A stretch of DNA of 64,000 bases from Begonia masoniana. Taxonomy: Eukaryota > Streptophyta > Magnoliopsida > Cucurbitales > Begoniaceae. Within the stretch, counting starts at the first letter, position 1. Every line of letters begins with the position of its first letter. Shown here piece after piece: positions 1-10,707 of this stretch. A program made the position numbers and the translations under genes. The notes beneath the pieces were generated by a model that saw nothing but the letters and a program-made list of their open reading frames with translations, searched no databases and was not told the DNA's origin. Location of the stretch: the NCBI GenBank assembly GCA_022432975.1, contig CM039505.1, forward strand, positions 45,862,544 to 45,926,543. The letters are read 5' to 3'.

Positions 1-3000
1 TAACCAACAAGATTTCCTTATTCCTTAGAGTCTTCACTGTAGAATCCAAAATTTGTACTGGTTTCTCTTCATACACCAAATTAGGCTCAACTTCAATTTC
101 CATTGGTTTAACAACTTGAGTCGGATCACGTATGCATTTCCTTAGCATAGACACATGAAAGACATTGTGAACCTTTTCCAAAGATGGAGGCAAAAGTAAC
201 CTATAGGCTGTACTGCCAATTCTTGCTAAGACAGGGAATGGTCCAACGAATCGTGGATTAAGCTTTCCCTTCTTACCAAATCTTAAGACTCCTCTAAATG
301 GTGAAATCTTCAGGAAAACTTCATCACCAACAGAAAACTCAAGATCTCTTCTTCTTTGGTCCGCATAACTCTTCTGTCGACTTTGTGCAGTTAACATCCT
401 TTTCCTAATGACCGTAATTTTATCTGACATCTGTTGTAGAATCTCAGGGCCCAATAGCTTCGCTTCACCAACTTCATCCCAGTACAAGGGTGACCTGCAT
501 TTCCTACCATACAAAGCTTCATAGGGTGCCATACCAATTGTGGACTGATAACTGTTGTTGTAAGAAAACTCAATCAGAGGTAGGTGTCTACTCCAAGATG
601 CCTGAAAGTCTAGAACACATGCCCTTAACATATCCTCGAGTATCTGAATGGTTCTCTCGGATTGTCCATCTGTCTGCGGGTGAAAAGCGGTGCTGAAGGA
701 TAACTTTGTGCCTAAGGTACCTTGTAAACTTTTCCAGAATCGGGAGGTGAATCTAGGGTCACGATCAGAGACTATGGATACGGGAATCCCATGCAACCTG
801 ATAATTTCTTGGACATAAAGGTTAGCAAGTTGGTCCATCGTATAGGTGGTCCTTACAGGTAAGAAATGGGCCGATTTTGTCAGTCTATCCACCACAACCC
901 AAATACAATCATGCCCTTTTGTCGTCTTAGGTAGTCCTACTACGAAATCCATGGCTATGTGTTCCCACTTCCACTCGGGAATAGGCAACGGCTGAAGAGT
1001 ACCTCCTGGACGTTGGTGCTCGGCTTTGACTTGTTGACATACTAAACAGGACTCTACATACTTAGCAACATCCCTTTTTAGGTTAGGCCACCAGTACTGT
1101 AACTTCAGGTCTCGGTACATCTTGGTGCAGCCAGGATGTACGGAAAAGGAAGAGGAGTGCGCCTCAGCCAAGATCAGCTTACGCAATTCCACATCATTAG
1201 GAATGCACCACCGATTTCTAAACCTCAGGATCCCATCCTTGGAGAGACTGAACTCGGAGGTGGCGTCCTTCAACTTATCCATCATGCTGATATTTTCCAC
1301 TGAATCCTTCTGTTGTGCATCATTGATCTTTTCCAAAATTGTTGGTTGAATAGTTAACTCAGCGAGCAAGACTGATAACTCTGGAACTATCTCCAAGTCA
1401 AATTTCTGAACTTCTGTTCTTAAGGGCATAGACATGGTTGAAACCACGGGCTGCATTGTTGTTGACATCCTACTCAACGCATCAGCTACAGAGTTAGCCT
1501 TCCCGGGGTGATACTTGATCTCAAAATCGTAATCCTTGACAAATTCCAACCAACGTCTCTGTCTCATGTTTAATTCCTTCTGTGTGAAGAGGTACTTTAG
1601 ACTTTTATGGTCAGAAAACACCTCACATTGTTGTCCATATAAATAGTGTCTCCAAATCTTCAAGGCAAAAACAACAGCAGCTAATTCTAGATCATGAGTG
1701 GGGTAATTTTGCTCGTAACTCTTTAGCTGCCTAGAAGCATACGCTATAACTTTACCCTCTTGCATCAGAACACAACCTAAACCGACTTTAGAAGCATCAC
1801 AGTAAACACTAAATTTTCCTTCTTCGGTTGGGAGGGTCAAAACAGGAGCTGTTGTTAACTTCAGTTTTAACGTCTGGAAGCTATCTTCACAGGCTTCAGT
1901 CCAAGAATACTTAATGTCCTTCTTTGTCAAACCTGTCAGGGGTTTAGCTATCATAGAAAATCCCTTGATGAATTTTCTGTAATAGCCTGCCAATCCAAGG
2001 AAGCTGCGGACTTCACTGGCATTCTTAGGTTGAGGCCAATCTTTTACTGCCTGAATTTTGGTTGGGTCCATAGATATGCCATTAGCAGAAACTACATGGC
2101 CAAGGAAATTAACCTTATCTAACCAAAACTCACACTTAGACAGCTTGGCGTAAAGTTGATGCTCCTTCAATGTCGTCAAAACTACTTTCAAATGTTCTTC
2201 ATGGTCAGCCACAGTTCGGGAATATATCAAGATATCATCTATGAATACAATCACAAACTTATCCAAATACTCACGAAACACACGGTTCATTAGATCCATA
2301 AAAGCAGCAGGGGCGTTTGTCAAACCAAACGACATGACTAAGAATTCATAATGTCCATAGCGGGTTCTGAAGGCTGTCTTTGGTATATCTCCTTCTTTAA
2401 CCTTCAGTTGGTAATAACCCGAACGTAAATCTATCTTTGAAAATACCTTAGCTCCTTGCAATTGGTCAAACAAATCGTCAATCCTGGGTAAGGGGTACCT
2501 ATTCTTGATTGTCAACTTATTTAGTTCCCTGTAGTCTATGCACATTCTAAGAGAACCATCCTTCTTCCTTACAAATAAGACTGGTGCACCCCAAGGAGAA
2601 CTGCTGGGGCGAATAAATCCCTTGTCAACCAATTCCTGCAGTTGAACCTTCAATTCTTTCAACTCAACAGGTGCCATACGGTAAGGATTTTTGGATACAG
2701 GTGATGCCTCGGGGTATGTATCAATCACAAATTCTATTTCCCTATCAGGTGGTATACCCGGTAAATCATCTAGGAATGCCTCGGGAAACTCTCGGACTAT
2801 AGGAATATCCTGTAGCTCAATTTTATTCTTCACCCGGTCATCTATTACACTAGCCAGGTAGCTCTCACAACCACCTCTCAGCATTCGGTATATTTCTAGT
2901 GAGGATATAATTGGTATCTTACTTATTTTAGGAATAGCTTGGAAGGAATAATGGTTATCATTTGGGGGTCTAAAATCAACTATTCCAGATCGACAACTTA

Positions 3001-4150
3001 TCGTGGCATGATGTCTAAACAACCAATCCATCCCTAATATTACTTCATACCCTCTTATGTCAATGACAATTAATTCCGCATAGAGATTCTTATCCCCTAA
3101 GGACACGACGTCACCCTTAACAATCTGCTCTGAATGTAGGGACCTCCCTGATGGCAACACAACACTATATAACCTTTCAGCTGGTAAGGGTCCTATGCTA
3201 TGTTTGCATACAAACAAGGTTGATATAAACGAGTGTGTGGCCCCTGTATCTATGAGTGTATAAGCAGCAAAACCACAAATCATGATGGTACCTGATATGA
3301 CTGTATGTTGATCAGCTCCCTCATCTTCCATCAATGCATACACTCTGGGTACAACCCTTGCACGGTTCGGGTCTGGCGGCATGGGGCAATCTCTGACCAT
3401 GTGTCCGGTCTTATCACACCTGAAACAGCGGCCAGAAAGCAACTTGCACTCACCAGGGTGGTTCCTCTGACATGTAGGGCATAGAGGCGCCAGAGGTCTC
3501 TTTCCTTTTCCCTGGTCATCATTCTGGTTGAGGGGCCTCTTCATTCCATGCTGTTGTTGCTGTGGTCCCCTGTTCTGTCGTGGCTGCCAACCCTTGTTCT
3601 GACGTGGTGGCGGCTGAGCGTCCTTCATGAGTTTCTTTGGCTGTTCGCGTTGTGCATATGCTGTCATTTCTGCCTCTTCTAGCTCCAAGGCCTTAGCCGT
3701 CACTTCACCATAAGGTACATTATGTATCCCGGCAGTCTTCACTTTCATGTACAGACTTGGCTTCAGTCCTTGAACAAACTGGTAAATCTTATCTTCCTCA
3801 TCCTCAATCATACGGGGAGCAAACCGTGATAAAGCATCAAATTCACATATATAATCCGTCACAGAGCCAGTTTGTCGTAGATTCATAAACTCCTTCTTCT
3901 TGTTGGCCCGAACAGTCCTATTGAAGTACTTGTCGAAGAAGGCAGTCTTGAACATCCCCCAGGTCATAGCTTCGGCATTAGGGGTGCTCTGGATCGAGTC
4001 CCACCAATGCCTTGCACTTAACTCCAAATGAAAGACAGCATAGGTGACCTTATCCCCTTCGTCAACCTTTGCATACTTAAACATGTCTTCAATCTTTCGG
4101 ATCCACTCCTCAGCATGGACAGGATCTGAAACATACCCATTAAACACCGG
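1..4150 (-). CDS. gag(capsid)-pol polyprotein frame of element A, partial
   Basis: The minus-strand frame reads from about 4150 to the window edge, over 1,300 codons, and I met no stop in the stretches I translated. Order: capsid region; CCHC knuckle [14 protein letters not shown] near 3375-3420; protease active site [10 protein letters not shown] near 3230-3260; RT with motif A KIDLRSGY (about 2430) and motif [10 protein letters not shown] (about 2230); RNase H with FSDHKSL (about 1610); integrase HHCC zinc finger (about 1030-1170) and catalytic core ending in the Glu of QSERTIQ (about 650); then the linker towards a chromodomain, cut by the edge. The visible catalytic residues are family-typical, so the enzymes may be functional. 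Translation from the gag start is blocked by a 1-nt deletion near 4150. The polyprotein would copy the RNA and integrate the cDNA. Confidence 0.88.
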
Positions 4151-4332
4151 GGTCGAAGCCGGTGAAAGCGCTCACCCCCGTGATCATGAGTTGCGTTAGT
4201 ACTGGAGTTGCCTTGTTCTTCTCTAGCTGTCATCAGTCGTTCTATCTGGTGAGATTGGCGCATGACCAACTCAGTCAACTGAGCAATAGCATTGCTATCC
4301 TCATTGGCCTCTCTCTATTGACCTCTAACCAT
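4147..4332 (-). pseudogene. gag N-terminus of element A, disrupted
   Basis: The N-terminal gag segment contains LVMRQSHQIERLM and, further on, FHRLRP, which in related Tekay gags is followed by a TFDG-like motif. Here one base is missing in the C/G run near 4146-4152, so capsid continues in another frame. Upstream, the likely start at 4332 is followed after four codons by TAG at 4317-4315, which looks like a mutated CAG. With a TAG and a 1-nt deletion, this copy cannot make full Gag from this start. An internal ATG at 4278 is an alternative but still meets the frameshift. Confidence 0.7.
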
Positions 4333-4478
4333 CTTGGGATTCCTGGCAATTCATTACAGGCATAACTTAACTTAATGACATACATGAAATCATAAACACT
4401 TACAGTTGCTGAGGTGTGCTCAAGTGACAGTCAGTGCTGGGAGGCAGTCTGCAGAATCGGTTTTAGAACCTGGTTTTG

Positions 4479-4490
4479 CTCTGATACCAT
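4479..4490 (-). other. Primer-binding site of element A
   Basis: The minus strand reads TGGTATCAGAGC, complementary to the 3' end of plant initiator tRNA-Met. It lies 3 bp inside the LTR end at 4494, as in other plant Ty3/gypsy elements. Confidence 0.93.
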
Positions 4491-4639
4491 AATTGTAACG
4501 ACCCGGGGAGGATCGTCACGTGTCATGACTTTCCTTTAAACTTATCCGTACTTTATACCTCTGTAATCGTAGTGTACTTTTTTTTTCAGACTTATATCAT
4601 ATCTCATCTTAACTTAAATTCGCTGAATAACCGCGTTTA

Positions 4640-5420
4640 GCTTTCACTCCTGCCGATCGCTAAACGACAAACATCTAGTTGTTCTACCGGTCAGCACGTG
4701 CATCTCACATGATTCATTAAACATCTATCGGCAGGCACACATATTTGCATCTGCCGACAGTCACGTGCAACTCATGTGACCAATTAAAACACCGTTCAAT
4801 TATACAACGGAAGCCACCTACATCTGCCGATGAGAGAACAATAGACGATGCTCTCATCTGCCGATGGCAAATACTCTATATCTGCCGATGACGTGGCATC
4901 ACATCTTCCGGTAACTTAACTCACTACTCATACCGATCGCCAGATAACAGACATTGTCGTCATCTGCCGATGGCTTAAGGCAACTACATCTTCCGACAGA
5001 TTAACTCACCTCATCTGCCGATGACGTTGCACTACATCTGCCGATGGCAACACACAACATCTGCCGATGACATTTATACTACATCTTCCGATAGATTAAC
5101 TCACATCATCTGCCGATGACGTGGCACTACATCTTCTTCTTCTGGTAGACAAGCAAACTTCATCTACCGATTTCTAAACTCCATAATACACTCACACCTT
5201 CCGATAGACAAATACATTTCGTCTACCGGCAGCACAAACATCATAACTTCAAACTTAATACCGGGACACCAACAGAATAAACCACAGATTCATTAAAACT
5301 CATACAGCGGATGACGTCAGCCGGAAGACTAAACCAACAAACATCTACCCTTCGGCATCTGCCGATGACGTCAGCCGGAAGACTACCTCTTCCAGCTTCC
5401 GTCTTACGGTAGAGAACTCT
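4640..5420. repeat. CATCTGCCGATG motif array in LTR A
   Basis: At least nine close copies of a near-palindromic 12-mer (arms CATC/GATG), for example near 4823, 4858, 4880, 4961, 5015, 5035, 5058, 5107 and 5355, with variants such as CATCTTCCG and CATCTACCG. Several run directly into TGACGTGG (4889-4896 and about 5115) or TGACGTCAG (about 5311 and 5365), bZIP-type sites. Spacing is irregular, so this is a dispersed motif cluster and not a simple tandem repeat. Confidence 0.85.
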
Positions 5421-5924
5421 AAATCATCAAATGACTCCTTCCAACAGAAAGAAAACACAACTCATTCAAAATGCATATAGCGAAAGACTTAAGCAACTGA
5501 CCATTTATAAATCTATATAATCATTCCCTGACTCAATGATCCACTAGACAGTTTCAAAGCTCAACGTTTTAAATAATCTCATCCTACTTAAACTACCATA
5601 TTCTTTAACATACTGTAACATAAGAGTCTTAACCATGGGTCATAAATCGCCTCTCCAGTCCCGCACTGTCACCTTGAGCATCCTCCAGCAACCAGCCTTA
5701 AGCATCCTCTTTGAACATAACATCCTCACCTGAACCTTCTTCACCTACACCATAAGGTTTAACTATAAGCCTAATGCTTAGTAAGGAATGCATGCTGACA
5801 GATATACATGAGTACACAATTTAAAGGGACATAAGTTCATAAACCATTCTTCATTCATGTTCATCTTTATCCTTACATAACATGTATTAAGGCAGGGAAC
5901 GAGGGAGGAAGACTGGGGTACATA

Positions 5925-6125
5925 GTCATTTGCCTATCGCGGCAGTCGTACATAATCATTTGCCTATCGCGGCAATCATGATACATCACTCGGCCTCCCC
6001 AGTGGGAGAATTCGCGAGCCATACATATCATTAACTCGGCCTCCACCAGTGGGAGATTTCGCGAGTCATACATATCATTACTCGGCCTCCACCAGTGGGA
6101 GAATTCGCGAGTCATACATAGCATA
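5925..6125. repeat. Short tandem repeats with palindromic cores in LTR A
   Basis: Two units containing GCCTATCGCGGCA are followed by three units of about 45-50 bp carrying CGGCCTCCACCAGTGGGAG and an AATTCGCGA core. Each unit is partly self-complementary. The array sits between the donor-like and acceptor-like sites, as do the hairpin arrays of the other Tekay-type LTRs here. Confidence 0.7.
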
Positions 6126-7097
6126 GTCCTTTCCCCGTTCTGCACTTAATTATGGTTACATTTACTTTTCATATTCTCTACTTAATCATAAACGTGGGCA
6201 TAATACATAGACATGAGGTTCACAGAGAAAAGTCATACCATAAGGACAAGTAGAACATCCTGTAACTTTACATTTACTTACACAACTTTTTCATGTCGTG
6301 GAAATAACAAATCATAGTCAACAAGTTAACATTTCAGTGATTTCCTAATACCCTTGCGGTGTAGGGCCCTAGTGGCCGGAAATCTTAACACATTCACTTA
6401 CCTGGATTCCTTAGCAATCCGAGCTTCTTTCCTTTAAACTTCTTCACCTAAAACATGTACATTACAGTAGTTAAAACAAAGTCCTAATAGTCCTAATCAT
6501 AAACCGTCCTAGGATCTAATAGCTAAAGTCATTCCGATTCCTCTGTTGACACACTGCAGTCTGAAATCCGAAACTAGGTGGACAGGTTTTACCATTGATT
6601 AAATCCGAGTTGGTTACTTAAAATGCTAAGAATCGATTCGGGATGACATTTCTACTCTCAGATTTTAAAAAGTCTAAAGCTACTCGGCCACTGCTAAAAA
6701 TATCCGAACTCAGTGCCGAGCTGAAAACAGAGCTCTATTTACTAATGAATGACTACATTGTCCATTTCATACCTCGGGTGTGGATTTGCAGAGAAGAGCA
6801 AGCTCGAAACCGGTCGTCGGCAGAGGAAAGTTCTGGTAGCCGAGAGCAAGAACTTGGAAGAGAAGAAATCGCCGAGAGGGAATGTCGGCTACAGTGGCAA
6901 TAAAATGAGATTTAAGGTTTCCATTTCCTATTTATACTAAATCCATCGATTTTAATTTACAAAACTGCCACCCAACCTAGTTTTACTTAACTTGTAATAA
7001 TTTATCTTAACATTAAATTTTAAATCATAAAGGTTAAATAAGAGGGTGACAATGAAAATGGTCAGAAAATCACCTGGCCGAAACGTCGGGTGTTACA

Positions 7098-7575
7098 CCT
7101 AAGGTCATGACAGTATGTTAATCCAACCCTTACTAAACCTTACCAAAAATCAATAATATGTTTGAGGAAATCGATTTGAAACTCTACTACCCGTGCATTC
7201 CCATTTATCACCAAGAACCTGAACCCACCCTCAATCACAGAAACCTCGAAATCTTCACATTGTATTCTCTCAGTAAACTAATCGCTAAAATGCAAGAAAA
7301 CAAGACTTACCTAGGTTGAAGGAGAATCGGGCGAGAGAATCGCCTAGAGAGTTCTACTGCTCGAGCTGAAAACCGAAAGAGGAAGATGGGGATAGTGGCG
7401 GCTACTCTCACTGGACTTTTCCTTAAATGTGTTATCCACTATGTAAAATCCTAATTACCATCATGCCCTCGCCTGATCATTTATTAACCTAATCAATAAC
7501 TCTCCCCAACCCTTTTATAAAAGTTCATCATTAATAAAAGATTAAATTTTTGGTTCAATGGAACCGGGTGCTACA
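7098..7575 (-). repeat. Truncated LTR related to element II LTR
   Basis: Matches the right-hand part of element II LTRs: a CTTACCTAGGTTGAAGGAG donor block (about 7308), the GTGGCGGCTAC leader (about 7396) and the terminal GGAACCGGGTGCTACA. On the minus strand it is an LTR start. The rest was displaced when element A inserted at its left end. Confidence 0.75.
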
Positions 7576-7968
7576 AATCTATAACATAATCGGGCAGGAG
7601 AAAAAATGCCCACAGATCACATGACTTTATCGTTCTCGGGCTGCATAGGATTGCAGACAGCTACCGATAGAAAGCACATCATCCGATCGTCACGTGCTCT
7701 ACGCGTGACTCGCTAGGCGTCGCTCAGTAGAAGACATCTACCGATGGGCACGTGCCATACGTGTGACTCTTTAGACATCACCCGGCAGAAGACTTATTCG
7801 CTTCTGCCGATTACTAGGCGACAAAGTTTTACACACATCGACTGATAGCAAAACGACAAGAAATTTTACTTACATTTACCGATGAGAAACACACAACATC
7901 TACCGCTAGACTTGTGCAATCCACGTGCTCATTTAAGGCATCTTCCGATAAAGAACATCTATCGGTTG
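7576..7968. repeat. Unassigned LTR-like fragment with CATCTACCGATG motifs
   Basis: About 390 bp with no coding potential. It contains scattered motif variants (CTACCGATAG, CATCATCCGATCG, CATCTACCGATGGG, CATCTTCCGATA) and CACGTG boxes (about 7692 and 7750). This composition matches the motif-rich part of Tekay LTRs, so it is probably the remains of another LTR. No ends or TSD could be defined. Confidence 0.45.
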
Positions 7969-8271
7969 TGTAACACCCGGGATTTTAAAAATAATAAAAT
8001 AGGTTGTTTTAATTAATTTAAAGAAAAGTGAATGGTTTTAGGTTCGAGTATTTTTCAGTGAAATTAAGCTATGGGTTATAATTTAAGAATTAGATTTGAT
8101 TAATTTAAGTTATGTTAGTTATTGGGTTAATTAGTTATGCTCGGGAGTTTCGATGGAGGAATTAGACCGAGGGTGAGGTAAGAGATTTATCGAGGGTTCG
8201 TTACGTTATGGCTGAATGTACGGGAGGGTAAAACGGTAATTAGCTAGTTTAAATTAAAGAAATAGTTTTAG

Positions 8272-8344
<73 letters not shown>
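8272..8344. repeat. (ATT)n microsatellite, about 24 units
   Basis: An uninterrupted TTA/ATT run inside the LARD 5' LTR. The same position in the 3' LTR (about 23962-23997) has only about half as many units. Confidence 0.95.
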
Positions 8345-8345
<1 letters not shown>

Positions 8346-9369
8346 AATAAAATCAAACAACAGAATATCCGAAGCTATTTTGTTGATTCGCGTCGCGTGA
8401 GGAGCAGGGGAGACGGAGGCGAAGGAGAAGCGACGATCGGCCGAGCAACCACCGGCGGTTTCCGGCGTTCTCCGGCCAGACAAACCGAATGGTAAGCCCT
8501 AGTTTCTCCCTGTTTCGGTTCTATTCAGGGCCGAGAGTGACGAGCCGAATTTGGCTCCGATCACCGGCCCTTTTTGGTCACCTCCCGCGTGGGTTTGCAG
8601 ACCCTTGGTCCGGCTTGGGTCGCCTGGTCGTGATGAGCCCGATTTGGGCAAAAAACAGTGAAGGTCGATTTGGGGCATTTCGGTTTTGGTGTGTGTAGCT
8701 CGGGATTTTGGGTTAGATTAGTCAAATTGAAGGTGTGGGTGGTCGATTGGTGAGGAATTTGGTGGAATTTGATGGAAAATCAGAAAAGGGGAAATTTTCG
8801 GGTGAAGGGCAGTTCGGGTTTTCTGATTTTTGACCTAAATACGGTCGTTTGTTTTAAAATTCCTTTTGGCAGGTTAAAATAGGTTGTTAGAGGAGTACGT
8901 GGCCGCTGGAATCGTTCGATTCTAATATTCGACGCAAAAGTTACGCCCGTTCGAAGTTTCGGGTCGGTTTTTACCGAACCCAAATTAGCGGCCCGTTTAG
9001 TTAGGTTTTAGTTGGATTAGACTAGAAATATAGTTTGAAAGTTAATTGGTAAAAGTAAACTTGATTTAATGAAGTTTGGCTATTTGTCGTAGGTAGAGCC
9101 GTAGGTGGACAGGTAACCGAGTATCCTCAGCGAGCTAGGACGCCAGGTAAGTAGTGGTAGCTATTTCTTCGCCTTCGGGCCTACACCATAGAACGGTAGG
9201 GTTATTTATTTCGTGTTGTGTTGTATTGTGTTGTTGGTTTCGTGTGGTATTGCATATTTGAAGCATGCATCATGGTATAGCACGTTAGGTACGATTAGTG
9301 GCATTGTTTGGCATTGCGTTTGGCATTGTGAGCATGAACGTAATCAGATAAAGTGTATTGTAAAATGCA

Positions 9370-9790
9370 TCTCGAATAGTGTGCCTTGTCGAGTTGAGGT
9401 GCTGGTGTGTAGCACCCCGAAGGGTACTCTATGAGAGATGACCGGCTAAAACACATATTACATTTCGAATAGTGTGCCTTGTCGGGCTGAGGTGCTGGTG
9501 TGTAGCACCCCGAAGGGTACTCTATGAGAGATGACCGGCTAAAACACATATTGCATTTCGAATAGTGTGCCTTGTCGGGCTGAGGTGCTGGTGTGTAGCA
9601 CCCCGAAAGGTACTCTATGAGTGATGACCGGCTAAAACATATATTGCATTTCTAATAGTGTGCCTTGTCGGGCTGAGGTGCTGGTGTGTAGCACCCCGAA
9701 GGGTACTCTATGAGAGGTGAACGGCTAAAACATGTAATCCTGAATAGTGTGCCTTGTCGGGCTGAGGTGCTGGTGTGTAGCACCCCGAGG
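9370..9790 (+). repeat. Tandem hairpin array, about 93-bp unit, five copies (LARD 5' LTR)
   Basis: Units begin near 9374, 9468, 9562, 9655 and 9743. Each has TCGGGCTGAGGTGCT then, after a GTGTGT-type loop, AGCACCCCGA, which can fold into a stem-loop (GGTGCT/AGCACC extended by CGGG/CCCG). The apparent 84-codon minus-strand reading frame here is a by-product of the repeat. Confidence 0.88.
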
Positions 9791-9794
9791 GGAC
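9790..9794. other. Target-site duplication GGGAC, left
   Basis: GGGAC directly precedes the copia 5' LTR and recurs at 19917-19921 directly after its 3' LTR. Confidence 0.95.
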
Positions 9795-9977
9795 TGTTGA
9801 CTTAAATAGAGTTTAAGTTTAAATATGTTTTTGATGATGTATTTGAATGATAATTAAATAATTTGATTATGTTGAATGAGAATATTGAATTATACATTTG
9901 TTTTTTAATCCTTTGGAAATACCCCTTGAAAATGGTATTTTAGTATTCTAATAATATTGGTTAAGTGTTTAAGGCAT

Positions 9978-10470
9978 ACAGCTGCCGATAGCTTTAAAGC
10001 CTGCATCTGCCGATAGCTTTAAGGCGTGCATCTGCCGATAGCTTTAAGGCTTGTATCTACCGATGGTCTCCAAAGCCTTCATCTGCCGATGACATATCAA
10101 CCTGCATCTGCCGATAGCTTTAAGGCTTGCATCTGCCGATGGTCTCCAAAGCCTTCATCTGCCAATGACATATCAACTTGCATCTGCCGATGGAGCCATC
10201 AAGCCGATGAAGTTCAAGATGCATCTGCCGACGATTTTTTTCAAGGTGCATCTACCGATGGAATTCAAAGCCTTCATTTGCCGATAACTTTTGAGATGCA
10301 TCTTCCGATGGCGCTTTCAAGCTGTTCCTGCCGATGAACTTTCAAGATGCATCTGTCGATGAAGTTCAAAGCTTGCTCGTGCCGATAGCTTATTCGTGTT
10401 GCATCTACCGATGGCGCTGAAGATACATATGCCGATGGACCTTTAGAGCAACTCATGCCGATGACGTGGC
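9978..10470. repeat. CATCTGCCGATG motif array (Sirevirus 5' LTR)
   Basis: About eighteen copies or variants (CATCTGCCGATAGC, CATCTGCCGATGG, CATCTACCGATGG) separated mostly by 20-30 bp, ending in GCCGATGACGTGGC (about 10455-10470). A long plus-strand reading frame here only reflects the repeat. Confidence 0.9.
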
Positions 10471-10700
10471 GATCTTTTTTGAAGCTGTTTAAACCGGTGA
10501 TCTTCCGCCAGATTTTAAAATAGCCGCGAAGCTACAGTGTCGTCGTTTTCAGCATTAACTCCAGAACTTTAATGGCGACGACGACTTGCAACTACAGACG
10601 GCAACGGCTACCTGAAATTGTACGAAAGCTGCTCCAACGGTAACAAAGTTTCTATTATTGGATAAGGAGCATTGAAGTCAAGCCGATTCCGAAGACAGAG

Positions 10701-10707
10701 TATTTAA
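10701..10707 (+). promoter_or_regulatory. TATA box of Sirevirus 5' LTR
   Basis: TATTTAA in a GACAGAGTATTTAAGCC context, about 490 bp before the LTR end. It is duplicated in the 3' LTR at 19428-19434. It is the best promoter candidate and lies downstream of the motif array. Confidence 0.6.

Larger units (their letters stand above)
1..7097 (-). mobile_element. Element A: Ty3/gypsy chromovirus (Tekay/Del type), partial at window edge
   Basis: Minus-strand LTR retrotransposon. In element order it has the 5' LTR (7097-4494), primer site (4490-4479), gag, protease, RT, RNase H and integrase, and enters the chromodomain linker where the window ends. The 3' end and 3' LTR lie outside, so completeness and target-site duplication cannot be checked. 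Domain order with integrase after RNase H defines Ty3/gypsy. The close resemblance to elements I and II, whose chromodomains are visible, places it with Tekay-type chromoviruses. It has the least damaged pol in the window. It sits inside an older LTR fragment (7098-7575). Confidence 0.9.
4494..7097 (-). repeat. 5' LTR of element A (2,604 bp)
   Basis: Runs plus-strand TGTAACGACCC to GGGTGTTACA, so in element orientation it starts TGTAACACCC, the usual Tekay-type LTR start. In element direction: promoter with TATAAATA (near 6930), a leader rich in AGAG/CTCG, a donor-like AG|GTATGA (6772), a second donor CCAG|GTAAGT (6401), a hairpin tandem array (5925-6125), an acceptor-like TGTAG|GTGA block (about 5745), and a dense CATCTGCCGATG array (about 4640-5420) before the primer site. 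The following five bases are CCTAA; the partner TSD is outside the window. Confidence 0.88.
7969..9794 (+). repeat. LARD 5' LTR, left part
   Basis: Begins TGTAACACCCGGGATTTTA. Contains an ATT microsatellite (about 8272-8344), a GC-rich leader (about 8385-8490), a donor-like site GG|TAAGCC (8491), a block near 8875-9030 shared with LTRs at 57450 and 61840, a CCAG|GTAAGT donor consensus at 9143-9152, and the hairpin array. The last five bases (GGGAC) are the copia target site. Compared with the 3' LTR it lacks about 39 bp near 8478 and has a longer microsatellite. Confidence 0.85.

Noticed and set aside
4479..4490. tRNA gene fragments at the TGGTATCAGAGC sites
   Set aside because: These are 12-bp primer-binding sites next to LTR ends, without any cloverleaf.
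9295..9549. Repetitive reading frames on the minus strand (also 25084-25497) encoding MCFSRSSLIEYPSGCYTPAP repeats
   Set aside because: They arise from the roughly 93-bp hairpin array inside an LTR; the unit length allows an open frame by chance and there is no start context or known domain.
10026..10337. Plus-strand frame of MHLPI...ASADG repeats (also 18830, 32938, 33143, 39942 and 40147)
   Set aside because: Translation of the CATCTGCCGATG array, not a protein.
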